This document shows, one piece after another, positions 53,008 through 61,577 of a DNA stretch of 64,000 nucleotides. The stretch spans positions 310,001-374,000 of the forward strand of contig NZ_SIRE01000003.1 in NCBI RefSeq assembly GCF_004307995.1, written 5' to 3'. Made by a program: the position numbers and the translations under genes. The DNA comes from Paenibacillus thalictri. GTDB lineage: Bacteria > Bacillota > Bacilli > Paenibacillales > NBRC-103111. Under the pieces are notes generated by a model. The model was not told the DNA's origin and ran no database searches. It was given only the letters and a program-made list of their open reading frames with translations. The stretch's first letter is position 1. Each line of letters begins with the position of its first letter.

Positions 53008-53170
53008 TGCGGACTAGCACAAAGCTGACATAGGGAAAAGCGTGGGGTGAAGAAGCGCAGCGCCCGCTTTTAAAATCATGGCCCGGCCGCTTATATCAAT
53101 TTAAGGGGCATGATTTTAATTGGCGGTCGGAATCCCACGCTTTTCCCCGGATAACGCGCCGTAAACAACT
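53008..53170. repeat. Large two-stem intergenic element, copy B
   Basis: Outer stem 53033-53046 with 53134-53147 (14 bp, perfect); inner stem 53070-53084 with 53105-53119 (one mismatch). Same layout and flanks as copy A at 17830-17998 with other stem sequences. Confidence 0.75.
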
Positions 53171-53335
53171 CCTAGCTCCAAGGAGGCACTCGGTCGTACC
53201 ATGCTTCTCCCCAGTTAACGCGCGAAAAGAAGCTCCCGGCGCCAAGGAGGCATTTCGCTCCGGAGTCCCACGTTTCACCAGATAACGCGCCCTAAGAAGC
53301 TCTTAGCACCAAAAACGGCACTTCGGATCCAGTCC
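53131..53335. repeat. Three degenerate tandem repeats of about 65 bp
   Basis: Each has a CCCACG(C)TTT- or ATGCTTCTCCCC-type start, TAACGCGC (53152, 53216, 53283), an AAGAAGCTC-type block and CCAAGGAGGCA or a relative. The first is also the right flank of the two-stem element. Confidence 0.65.
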
Positions 53336-53346
53336 AAAGTGCCGTT
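53314..53346 (-). terminator. Terminator of the MFS/chrA block
   Basis: AACGGCACTT (53314-53323) pairs with AAGTGCCGTT (53337-53346); read on the minus strand it is followed by TTTTGG. Confidence 0.7.
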
Positions 53347-53367
53347 ATCACACGGCCTTCCCAATCT

Positions 53368-54561
53368 CTACGATCCTTTCCCCGGCGAATCGACGCTTTG
53401 CCGCACCTCGGCGGAAACAAACGGCAGCGCCTTGCCCAGCGAATACCAGGAGCCGCACAATAACGTCAGTCCGCACGCCCAGAATACCGGCATCAATCCG
53501 AGAGAGCTGCCGACGACGCCAAGCATAAGCGGCCCCGAGAGCTGCCACGAGCGATTCAGCATGCTGCGCAGTCCCAACACCTCGCCTTCCCTGCCTTTTG
53601 GCGTATGCTCGATTAAATAAACCCAGCTTAAAGGCTGAACGAGGCCGATGCCGGCTCCCAAACAAATAGCCGTTGCGCAGAGCAGCCAAGGATGCTGTAG
53701 AAATGAGGCGGCAGTAAACGCCACTGCTCCGATAAAAAGCGCAGCTGCCATCAGCCGGTCCCGCTGCATCCACTGAACCAGCTTGAACTGCAGCAGCCGC
53801 ACCGCAACCGAAGCTGCGGCCACAAACGATAATACAGCGCCCGTCTGAGTCGGGGAGAAGCCGTACCCGGAGGAAAGCACGGGGAAATACGCCGAGAAAA
53901 TATCTTTCGAATAAACGGCGAGCCCGCTGACTAAAACGCCTTTGCGAATGTGGCGGTCCTTCAGCAGCCCCAGCGTGTTTTTCTTTTCTGCGTTGCCGGT
54001 TGCGGTTTTGCTTTTAAGCGGTTCGCTATCCATCATGCGGGCGAGAACGAGCAAAACAAGCTGCAGGAGCAGCAGCACCAAAAAGGTGATGCGGAAGCCG
54101 CCGTGCTCGTACAACATGCCTCCGGCAGCAGGGGCGACAAAGTCGGCCGCCGCTGCGATTGTCGTCATTCCGGTAACGGCTTTATCGCGGTTGCCGCCGG
54201 TGATGGATACCCGTTTTTGCGTGGCGGTCACAATGCAGTTGTTGGCCAGCCCCATGCAGATCTGCGAGAACAGGAGTCCGGCCAAAGTCGGCTGCCATAT
54301 CGGAACGGCCAAAGCGACGGCGATGCCGGAGCCGCCCCAGACGGTTAACGTTTTGGTGCCAAAGCGGTCGACCCATTTGCCGATGCGAATCGCTAGAAAC
54401 AACGGAAATACGGCAAAGGCGGCGACGAGCACCCCGATGTAAAAAGCGGATGCTCCAAGCCCGTGGGCATGAATCGAGACGATCGGCCGTGTTCCGCTGA
54501 TCGCCAGGTTGGATAAGAAAAATATGGCGAGCAATAAATAAAATTGAAATTTTCCAGTCAT
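53368..54561 (-). CDS. MFS transporter
   Basis: 397 residues from the ATG at 54561, which overlaps the stop of the upstream gene (ATGA). Twelve membrane segments; IGKWVDRFGTK between helices 2 and 3 is the MFS loop motif, and YLIEHTPKGREGEVLGLRS is in the second half. A drug or metabolite exporter is possible. Translational coupling to the ChrA pair suggests a joint function. Confidence 0.85.
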   Translation of the reverse strand: MTGKFQFYLLLAIFFLSNLAISGTRPIVSIHAHGLGASAFYIGVLVAAFAVFPLFLAIRIGKWVDRFGTKTLTVWGGSGIAVALAVPIWQPTLAGLLFSQICMGLANNCIVTATQKRVSITGGNRDKAVTGMTTIAAAADFVAPAAGGMLYEHGGFRITFLVLLLLQLVLLVLARMMDSEPLKSKTATGNAEKKNTLGLLKDRHIRKGVLVSGLAVYSKDIFSAYFPVLSSGYGFSPTQTGAVLSFVAAASVAVRLLQFKLVQWMQRDRLMAAALFIGAVAFTAASFLQHPWLLCATAICLGAGIGLVQPLSWVYLIEHTPKGREGEVLGLRSMLNRSWQLSGPLMLGVVGSSLGLMPVFWACGLTLLCGSWYSLGKALPFVSAEVRQSVDSPGKGS

Positions 54562-55085
54562 GTGAGCCACCATGTCAATAATCCTATTGTCATTGCCCCT
54601 AATACAATCCATAACGGGGATATTCGTTTCCAAGCGACAATCAGGGCTACTAATGCCGCTTCGGCATATTCGATCCATGTAAAATGCATCGGAACCGCCG
54701 TATCCCATGCCGTCGCGGCAATCATCCCGGCGATAATGAACCCGGCCACCTTGCTCAGGCGGGAAATAACCGGCTTCATCTTTTGCATTCCCCGCTCGAT
54801 CAAGGCGGCTCCGGCGCAGCTTGGCAGCATAACACCGGCCAGAGCCGCAACGGCTCCCGGAATGCCGTGAAGATAATATCCGGCTCCTGAGATAAATCCG
54901 ACTTTAGGCCCCGGCGTCAAGTAGCTGAGCGCGAGCACCCACGAAAACAGCGAAGCATCCAGTTTTCCGCTCGAAACCCAGGCATACTGTATGATCGTAA
55001 CCGTACCGTTTCCGCCGCCGATGCAAAATAAAGCACCCAGCAGCGTGTACAAAAAGATTTCGGCAATGCTTGCTTCATGCCCCAT
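54558..55085 (-). CDS. ChrA-type chromate transporter, second half
   Basis: 175 residues from the ATG at 55085. A single CHR domain with GGGNGTVTIIQYAWV and LTPGPKVGFISGAGYYLHG (family PGP motif). Short CHR proteins work as pairs, with the partner just upstream (11-nt overlap). They export chromate or possibly sulfate-like anions. Confidence 0.87.
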   Translation of the reverse strand: MGHEASIAEIFLYTLLGALFCIGGGNGTVTIIQYAWVSSGKLDASLFSWVLALSYLTPGPKVGFISGAGYYLHGIPGAVAALAGVMLPSCAGAALIERGMQKMKPVISRLSKVAGFIIAGMIAATAWDTAVPMHFTWIEYAEAALVALIVAWKRISPLWIVLGAMTIGLLTWWLT

Positions 55086-55788
55086 CTTGCGATCGCCCGC
55101 CCCGCTTTCCGATGAAATAGATGCCGGCGGCAAAACCAACGCCCGCCGCAATTAATAGCGGTATGCCCGCCATGGCTGCAGCCGCCACGGCAATCGCGAT
55201 GATGATGCCCACGGTTTTGTCCCGGCCTTTATATTTGCCGCTTTGCAGCTGATGGTAAGCGTTCCCGAAAAGCACGCCGACGATGGCGACACCGATCGCC
55301 CGCTGCAGCGGGCGAAGCGGCCCGGCCAGCAGCTCGGGGCTCAGCAGTACGGCGGCAAGCAGCACCATCAGCGAGCCGGGCAGCAGCAGGGCCAGCACCG
55401 ATACGACGCTGCCCTTCCAGCCGTTCAGTCGATACTTCACTTGAGCGGCAAGTCCGACGAACTTCGGCGAAGGAATAAGCGTTGCGGCAATGATGATGGC
55501 TTGCAGCTCCTGGGCGGTAAGCCAGCCTCTGCGGTCGACCAGTTCCTGCTCCAGCTTTTGCGTGCCGGCAAGCATCCCGCCAAACATCGTGGTGCCCAGC
55601 AACAGAAATAATCCGATTAGGCCGGTTAACGGGACTTGCTTGCAGAGCGGTTCGCGCTCGGGTTCAACTGCAGGACAAACGGTAACGGCAAGGCAATTGG
55701 CGGTCCGGCTTTTTGTGTTATCGGCGATGCTGTCGGCCGGGGATTGTTTGGATGCGGTATCCTTTTGGACATCGGGGGTTTCGGACAT
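55075..55788 (-). CDS. ChrA-type chromate transporter, first half
   Basis: 237 residues from the ATG at 55788 with GGGAGGT 7 nt upstream. An N-terminal hydrophilic extension of about 50 residues precedes a CHR domain (FLLLGTTMFGGMLAGTQKLEQELV and IPSPKFVGLAAQVKYR). Partner of the next gene. Confidence 0.87.
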   Translation of the reverse strand: MSETPDVQKDTASKQSPADSIADNTKSRTANCLAVTVCPAVEPEREPLCKQVPLTGLIGLFLLLGTTMFGGMLAGTQKLEQELVDRRGWLTAQELQAIIIAATLIPSPKFVGLAAQVKYRLNGWKGSVVSVLALLLPGSLMVLLAAVLLSPELLAGPLRPLQRAIGVAIVGVLFGNAYHQLQSGKYKGRDKTVGIIIAIAVAAAAMAGIPLLIAAGVGFAAGIYFIGKRGGRSQDGA

Positions 55789-56225
55789 ATCGTGCACCTC
55801 CCGGACGATTCATTTGTCTTTATCTTATCTGTTAAAGGCAAGAGAATTCAATCGGGTTGTTCTGTTATATGGAAATCCAAACGCGCTGAAATTGGCGGTT
55901 TCAACATAAAAAAGCCACCCCCAAACTTGCGAAAGGCCGCTGAAAAAGTGATTGATGTGTGCACGGATCATTGTTCCGTTCGCTGTTGTCCCCGAATTTT
56001 TCTGAATTTATCCGCTTATGACGGGTGGAATTCGGGGACAAATATTTTTGCGTATGATGTGACCGATCTTCATGCCGGCTTCGTCATTGCTGATCTCCCA
56101 TTACGAAAAATTCGGTCTCACAGCTCAACAGGCTGGCCTATTTCCGAGTATTGCAAGAAATGTTAACATTAACTCGATGTCGGGCATGATTTGGGTCGAA
56201 GGGCTGAATTGGAGGAACATTAACT
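55789..56225. other. 437-nt gap with promoter region and a MITE-like remnant
   Basis: Holds the divergent promoters of the chrA block and the cupin gene, plus the repeat at 55935-56041. No gene is supported. Confidence 0.5.
55935..56041. repeat. MITE-like palindromic element, copy 2
   Basis: Begins GGCCGCTGAAAAAGTG. The stem TTGTCCCCGAATT (55986-55998) pairs with 56029-56041. The loop (TGAATTTATCCGCTT) is the reverse complement of the loop in copy 1 at 42540-42566. Confidence 0.6.
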
Positions 56226-56834
56226 ATGGCATGGGATGAAGCGAAAAAATGGTCGCAAGGCGAAGAATCAGGCAGCTTTTATCAAGATTTGCTGGACGAC
56301 GCTGCGGCAAGACCGGCACGTGACGGCTTGCGCAAAAAAATCGTTAAACCGGATCAAATGCCGTGGGAAATGTCCAGGCAAGGGCTGCTCAAGCATTTGT
56401 TGAACGAGCAGATGAATACGAGAATGGAGACGGTGGACGCGTATATGATGATTATTCCGCCGGGCAGCCGTTCCGGTAAACACCGCCATTTGGCCGAGGA
56501 ATGTTTGTATGTGCTGGAAGGCCAAGGCTACGATCTGCATCAGGATTGCGATGTGGAAATTACCGATACGTATCATTGGAAAGCGCAAGCTGAGGTGAAG
56601 CGGTTCGAGTGGCAGGCCGGCGACGTGATCTATATTCCGCCGAATACGATTCACCAGCACTTTAACGCGAATCCCGACAAACCGGTGCGATTGATTTCGG
56701 CGATCAACCGGATTTACAAATACTGCGGCCTCAATGACCTGGAGCAGCTGGAAAACGCTCCGGAATACGATCCGTCCGTGAAGCTGAACGCCGCGTTGGT
56801 TGAACGTTACTTGCAAGCCAAAGCGGTCCAATAA
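56226..56834 (+). CDS. Cupin protein 3 (paralog of 41791-42399)
   Basis: 202 residues with the same motifs as its paralog (GKHRHLAEECLYVLEGQG, TIHQHFN) and the same length. Differences are mostly conservative and lie at the N-terminus and the last 15 residues, so both copies look functional. It stands alone between the chrA block and the IclR gene and ends in its own terminator. The IclR regulator next to it may control it. Confidence 0.8.
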   Translation: MAWDEAKKWSQGEESGSFYQDLLDDAAARPARDGLRKKIVKPDQMPWEMSRQGLLKHLLNEQMNTRMETVDAYMMIIPPGSRSGKHRHLAEECLYVLEGQGYDLHQDCDVEITDTYHWKAQAEVKRFEWQAGDVIYIPPNTIHQHFNANPDKPVRLISAINRIYKYCGLNDLEQLENAPEYDPSVKLNAALVERYLQAKAVQ

Positions 56835-56855
56835 AACAGCGGTTGTCCGTTTTCA

Positions 56856-56880
56856 AAAGCCTCCAACTCGGAGGCTTTCT
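56856..56880 (+). terminator. Terminator after cupin protein 3
   Basis: AAAGCCTCC/GGAGGCTTT with a short AACTC loop, then TCT. Confidence 0.75.
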
Positions 56881-56976
56881 GGCGCGTTGCGGCATATTTT
56901 CTTGAAAGCCGATGCTTATTGGCGCCAGGTGCGGACCCTAGCCGGCACTGCGCGAACTGCAGAGACGACCTTAAGA

Positions 56977-57732
56977 TTAGGTCAGCCGTTCGGTAATCAG
57001 CCGGCTGTACGTTTTTAAATCTTTTACATAATTTTGAATCTGAACCGGGTATAAATAAGATTTGGTCATCGCTAGGCTAATAGCGGCAATGACACGTCCG
57101 TTGTCGTTGACAACCGGTACGGCAATGGAGCATACGCCTTCATTATACTCCGCCATGCCGATGGCATATCCGTTTTTGCGGACATCGCGCAGCTGCTCCG
57201 TTAAGACGCCGCCGTCGGAAATCGTTTTTTGCGTATAACGCTCCAAACCGAGTTGAATGATCCGGTTGATTTCCTGGTCGGATTGATGGGCGAGCAGCAC
57301 CTTGCCCGATGCCGTGCAGTGGCTAGGTATTCGTTTGCCGATTTTCGAGACGGTCCCCTTATGGTTGTCGGGCACTCTTTTGCACAAAAACACGACTTCG
57401 CCATGATCGTAAACACCCAAATGAACGGCTTCGCGAACCGTATTCATCAATTTGTTCAACAGCGGATAAGCGATGAGCCGAAGCTCATTGCCGTGATAAG
57501 CCGCAAATCCAAGCTCAAATGCGCCGATACCCAAATGATATTTATGGGTATACATGTTTTTTTCCACAAGATTGTTGCCGTTCAGTGTGTTGACCAACCG
57601 AAAAATCGTGCTTTTCGCCAAACCTAAACGCTGACTCAGTTCCGTTATGCCCAGTTCCTTATCCTCTAGCGTAAATTCGCGTAAAATCCGGATCGCATTG
57701 TAAACGGAAGAAAGGGGTTCCTGCTGTGCCAA
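56977..57732 (-). CDS. IclR family regulator
   Basis: 251 residues from a TTG at 57732 with AAGGTGG 9 nt upstream. Winged HTH (about 10-75: ELSQRLGLAKSTIFRLVNTL) and IclR effector domain (GKRIPSHCTASGKVLLA, SIAVPVVNDNGRVIAAIS). The N-terminal reading up to 57795 is unlikely because it would cover the 20-bp palindrome at 57757-57776. IclR proteins often govern aromatic-acid catabolism, which suits its place at the end of the island. Confidence 0.88.
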   Translation of the reverse strand: MAQQEPLSSVYNAIRILREFTLEDKELGITELSQRLGLAKSTIFRLVNTLNGNNLVEKNMYTHKYHLGIGAFELGFAAYHGNELRLIAYPLLNKLMNTVREAVHLGVYDHGEVVFLCKRVPDNHKGTVSKIGKRIPSHCTASGKVLLAHQSDQEINRIIQLGLERYTQKTISDGGVLTEQLRDVRKNGYAIGMAEYNEGVCSIAVPVVNDNGRVIAAISLAMTKSYLYPVQIQNYVKDLKTYSRLITERLT

Positions 57733-57756
57733 CCAAACACACCACCTTGGGAGATT

Positions 57757-57776
57757 TCTGTGATCTAGATCACAGA
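57757..57776. promoter_or_regulatory. 20-bp perfect palindrome, probable IclR operator
   Basis: TCTGTGATCTAGATCACAGA, 25 nt before the proposed IclR start. Position and symmetry suggest autoregulation. The core TGTGA/TCACA also resembles a Crp/Fnr site. Confidence 0.65.
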
Positions 57777-57886
57777 TGTATGCGCTTTCTAACATTATGG
57801 CACATTTTGTAGAAAAATGAAAACATATTTGTTCCGTATAGAGGAAAACGTGGCTGATTATTGGATCATACTTTATGGCTTAGGAG

Positions 57887-57938
57887 AAAAGCCGGCCCTG
57901 CGCAGAGAACATTTTCATGCGCGGAACCGGCTTTTTTT
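57887..57938. terminator. Bidirectional terminator after the GntR gene
   Basis: AAAAGCCGG (57887-57895) pairs with CCGGCTTTT (57927-57935), with a GCGC inner stem. Confidence 0.78.
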
Positions 57939-57978
57939 GGATAAATGGATTTATTCTCAAATTATACGCTGCTTTTTG

Positions 57979-58650
57979 TTACTCATTTCCGTACATTTTT
58001 CTCAGCTGATCGGTTATAAGCTGTTTTGTTGTGTTGATTTGAGTGTCGATCATTCGAATGAGCAGCGAAAGATCCCTGGATTCCAGCGCCCTGGCGGTTT
58101 GCACATGGTTGTTGGCAATCACCTCGCGATTCTCGTATATGCGTGTTGTCACAATAATAATTGCCTTTATAACGGGGCTGATGGTTTTCCAGGTTTGCAG
58201 CAGGGCCCAGTTGTCGGCCATTCGGACAAATTCTAAGTGAAAGTCGATATCGAGCTCGGCCAACTGTTCATCGGACAGTTTCTCCAGAGACATTTGTTCC
58301 GCTATAGATAATAAAGGTTCCACACGGATATCTGTTTTGGCGACAATCAATTCTGCAGCTATTTTCTCCAAATGCTGGCGGACTTCGAATAAGTCCAAAG
58401 CGTGTTTCTCCGAGAACCCGACAACCTGCGCGCCGCCGCTTGGCAGAGAATGCACCAGGCCCTCTTGTTCAAGCGCATGCAGGGCGCTGCGCACCGGTCC
58501 GCGGCTGACGCCGTATTCTGCCGCCAATTGGCTTTCTACAAGACGATGGCCGGACGTTAGCTGCCCGGTAATGATTTCGGTTCTGAGCTGCTGGAGGATG
58601 TCCTTGGCGAATAAGCTTCTGGAAAAACGATTGGTTTTCTGATTGATCAT
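57979..58650 (-). CDS. GntR family regulator (FadR/FCD type)
   Basis: 223 residues: winged HTH (about 10-75, HRLVESQLAAEYGVSRGPVR) and FCD effector domain (about 85-210). It is divergent from an SDR-transketolase-MFS operon, so it is the likely repressor of that operon, with a sugar or sugar acid as inducer. Confidence 0.9.
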   Translation of the reverse strand: MINQKTNRFSRSLFAKDILQQLRTEIITGQLTSGHRLVESQLAAEYGVSRGPVRSALHALEQEGLVHSLPSGGAQVVGFSEKHALDLFEVRQHLEKIAAELIVAKTDIRVEPLLSIAEQMSLEKLSDEQLAELDIDFHLEFVRMADNWALLQTWKTISPVIKAIIIVTTRIYENREVIANNHVQTARALESRDLSLLIRMIDTQINTTKQLITDQLRKMYGNE

Positions 58651-58756
58651 GTGTTCACCTGATTTCCGTAAAATGCTTTTATAGTTAAAGTATAGATGTC
58701 AACAACTGGATGTCAAGAAGTGTACCGGAATGGAAAAATTATAGCAACAAAAAGAT

Positions 58757-58781
58757 TAACGGTCAACTGTTGACGGTTAAC
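58757..58781. promoter_or_regulatory. Near-palindrome in the GntR/SDR gap, probable operator
   Basis: Two overlapping dyads: GTCAACTGTTGAC (58762-58774) and ACGGTTAACCGT (58773-58784), inside a 25-bp near-palindrome. A further TGTCAACAACTGGATGTCAA stretch lies near 58698-58717, closer to the GntR gene. Confidence 0.6.
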
Positions 58782-58871
58782 CGTTTGTATAGTAACATTT
58801 TCCCAGGTAATAAATTACATGTGTTGCCATCGCAGGCTGACGCCTCATGGCGCTCAAATGGAGGGACCAGT

Positions 58872-59615
58872 ATGAATTTTAAAGATGCCGTTGTGATGAT
58901 TACCGGAGCGGGAGGAGGAATGGGACGCCAAGTAGCCAAAACATTTGCCCGGCAAGGAGCCCGGCTGGCTTTATGCGATGCATCTCCAAAAGGCTTGGAG
59001 GTCACCGTGGAAGAGCTGCGCAAGGAATATGGCGATATTCAAGTACGTGCAGGCATCGTTGACGTGCGGGATGTTCAGGCGATTCATCAGTGGGCAGGCG
59101 AAGTGCTAAGCGCCCTGGGTCCCGTGCAGACGCTTGTCAATTGCGCAGGCGTGTGGCATGCGGCAGACTACCAGGATGTGACGGAGCGGGATTGGGATTT
59201 TGTAGTCGATATTAACTTGAAGGGCTCATTTTTCTTTTGCCAGGCCGTGATGGATCAAATGCGGCAGGCAGGCGGCGGATCCATTGTTAATATCGCTTCT
59301 ACAGCCGGGGAATATGGAAGCATTCGCGCTGCGGCCCATTATGCCGCTTCGAAAGGCGGCATCATTGCAATGAGCAAATCGCTGGCCCGTGAAGGCGCGC
59401 CTTCCATTCGCGTCAATGTCGTTTCTCCAGGTCCGATCGATACTCCCATGCTGGCAGCGACGGAAGAAGAAAAGCGGGAAGTCGGCAAGCGGCCTTTGGT
59501 CGGACGCCTCGGTCAGCCGGAAGATATCGCGGAGGCTGTGCTGTACTTAAGCGGGCCGCACGCCGGTTATGTGACAGGCGAAGTGCTCCGGGTCAACGGG
59601 GGCAGCTTAATATAA
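58872..59615 (+). CDS. SDR family oxidoreductase
   Basis: 247 residues from the ATG at 58872 (GAGGGA upstream). Cofactor loop TGAGGGMG, NCAG-type motif LVNCAGVW, catalytic YAASK (Tyr and Lys) and the end PGPIDTPM. Classical short-chain dehydrogenase of NAD(P)H; the first gene of the operon. It probably oxidises or reduces a sugar-like substrate that the split transketolase then uses. Confidence 0.9.
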   Translation: MNFKDAVVMITGAGGGMGRQVAKTFARQGARLALCDASPKGLEVTVEELRKEYGDIQVRAGIVDVRDVQAIHQWAGEVLSALGPVQTLVNCAGVWHAADYQDVTERDWDFVVDINLKGSFFFCQAVMDQMRQAGGGSIVNIASTAGEYGSIRAAAHYAASKGGIIAMSKSLAREGAPSIRVNVVSPGPIDTPMLAATEEEKREVGKRPLVGRLGQPEDIAEAVLYLSGPHAGYVTGEVLRVNGGSLI

Positions 59616-59643
59616 GCGCCAGAGTGCGGGGGGAGGTATGAAA

Positions 59644-60510
59644 ATGATGAAAGATACGGCAATGATTAGACCGGGTGGAAGCGCATTCGATAAGCCGCTG
59701 GACGAACTGCTGCTGAATTTGAAAAAAAACGTATTTCGGATGGCGGAAGCGGCAGGTGGCGGATATGTTTCCCAAGGGTTATGCGCGGCCGAAATGGTAG
59801 CCGCATTGTTTTATCGGGTGCTGCGGCTCGACCCCAATCATCCGGAATGGCCCGATCGCGACCGATTTTTGCTTTCTGTCGGCCATTACGCCATTGGGGT
59901 GTATGCCGCAATGGCTGAGCTGGGCTTTTTCCCTCCGGAAAAACTCGATACATACAGCATGGACGGCAGCGAGCTTGAGATGATAGGCAGTGAGATCACC
60001 CCGGGGGTGGAAATAACCGGCGGATCGTTGGGACAGGGGTTGTCCCAAGGAATTGGTCTGGCGTTAGGGGCTAAGCTTCGCAATCAGCCATGGCGTGTTT
60101 ACGTGCTGATGAGCGACGGCGAGCTTGAAGAAGGGCAAACCTGGGAAGCGGCGATGGTTGCCAAACATCATAAGTTGGATCAACTTACGGTTATCGTTGA
60201 TGTGAACGACATGCAGGCCGATGGGCGAATCGGCGATGTGACCGGGATACTGCCGATCGCCGAAAAATGGCAGGCTTTTGGATGGAATGTGATTGAAATG
60301 AATGGAAATGATATTGACAGCGTTTTGAAAGCGCTTCAGAATAGTGCTGTCGTGAAAGATTTGCCTACGGTCATTATCGCCAATACGATAATGGGCAATG
60401 GAGTTTCTTTTTTAGCGGATAGGACAGATGTCCACTATGTAAAATGGTCCCATGAGCAGACGCAATTGGCGATAGCCGATCTGGAGGCAAGGGAGGTGCG
60501 GCATTCATGA
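59644..60510 (+). CDS. Transketolase, N-terminal (TPP-binding) subunit
   Basis: 288 residues from the ATG at 59644; the ATG at 59638 touches the GGGAGGT ribosome site. GSLGQGLSQGIGLALGAKL and the TPP/Mg motif SDGELEEGQTWEA with a later DVNDMQADG are present. Split transketolases appear in apiose, sulfoquinovose and related pathways as well as in unknown ones. Overlaps the next gene by 4 nt (ATGA). Confidence 0.92.
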   Translation: MMKDTAMIRPGGSAFDKPLDELLLNLKKNVFRMAEAAGGGYVSQGLCAAEMVAALFYRVLRLDPNHPEWPDRDRFLLSVGHYAIGVYAAMAELGFFPPEKLDTYSMDGSELEMIGSEITPGVEITGGSLGQGLSQGIGLALGAKLRNQPWRVYVLMSDGELEEGQTWEAAMVAKHHKLDQLTVIVDVNDMQADGRIGDVTGILPIAEKWQAFGWNVIEMNGNDIDSVLKALQNSAVVKDLPTVIIANTIMGNGVSFLADRTDVHYVKWSHEQTQLAIADLEAREVRHS

Positions 60511-61571
60511 AAGAGGCCATAGATGCAGTGAAGTATTCGGGAAAAGGGCTGCCGGAAACACGTTTGAAAACATACGGCAATACGCTGCTGGAAGCGGGAC
60601 GTGTTAATGAACGGGTTGTTTGCTTAAGCGCCGATCTAACGAGTCAGACGGAAGCCGATCTATTTCGGGGGGCGATTCCCGAACGTTTTTTCAGCATGGG
60701 AATGGCCGAGCAGAACATGATCGGGGTAGCGGCCGGACTTGCGCGTTCGGGTGAAATTCCGTTTGTGCACAGCTTCGGGTGTTTCCTGACGAGAAGATGC
60801 TTCGATCAAGTGGCGATGTCGGTAGCTTACCCGCGGCTTAATGTGAAACTCGTGGGCGTGATGCCCGGAATCTCAAGTCCGGGAGGTGCGTCGCATCAAG
60901 CGATAGACGATTTGGCGCTGATGCGCGCCACTCCGAATATGACCATTATCGATTTGGGGGAAGCGACGGAAGTGGCCCAGTCGGTTTATGCCGCAATTCA
61001 GCATGAAGGCCCGGTTTATTTAAGACTGCGGCGCGGCGTGCTTCCCGTCTTGCTGGATGACAGCAAGTTCAAGCTGGAAATCGGTCAAAGCTACTTGTTA
61101 CGGCGCGGCGCGGATGTCGGAATCATTACTTCGGGGCTCATGACGGAACGGGCGCTTCAAGCGGCAGCGCTGCTTGAACGGCAAGGGATCAGCACCAGCA
61201 TCCTGCATGTTCCAAGCATAAAACCGCTGGATGAAGAAGGGATCGTCACCGTCGCCGCTGGCTGCCGGGTGCTTCTGGCGTTGGATAATCACAATATCAT
61301 CGGCGGGCTTGGCAGCGCAGTGGCGGAAGTATTGGCCGAACGGCGGATAGCGGTTCCTTTTATCCGGGTTGGTTTGCGGGACGTGTACGGGAAAGCGGCG
61401 ACCAACGCTTATTTATTCAGACATTTCGGGTTCGATCCGGATCAGATTGCTCAGCTCGCAGCCGAACGTCTCGAAGGGCATACGGCGGGATCGATGATCG
61501 GCAGCTGGCAGCAGCAACAAACGGAGCAAGCCGGCTGGGGCACGGATTGGACAGACGAGAAGAAGGGGTGA
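60507..61571 (+). CDS. Transketolase, C-terminal (pyrimidine-binding) subunit
   Basis: 354 residues. The catalytic Glu is in MGMAEQNMIGVAAGLA, and the C-terminal transketolase domain follows (about 200-320). It forms the active enzyme with the preceding subunit and transfers two-carbon ketol units. The last 25 residues (HTAGSMIGSWQQQQTEQAGW) are outside the usual domain. Confidence 0.92.
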   Translation: MKEAIDAVKYSGKGLPETRLKTYGNTLLEAGRVNERVVCLSADLTSQTEADLFRGAIPERFFSMGMAEQNMIGVAAGLARSGEIPFVHSFGCFLTRRCFDQVAMSVAYPRLNVKLVGVMPGISSPGGASHQAIDDLALMRATPNMTIIDLGEATEVAQSVYAAIQHEGPVYLRLRRGVLPVLLDDSKFKLEIGQSYLLRRGADVGIITSGLMTERALQAAALLERQGISTSILHVPSIKPLDEEGIVTVAAGCRVLLALDNHNIIGGLGSAVAEVLAERRIAVPFIRVGLRDVYGKAATNAYLFRHFGFDPDQIAQLAAERLEGHTAGSMIGSWQQQQTEQAGWGTDWTDEKKG

Positions 61572-61577
61572 GCCATT

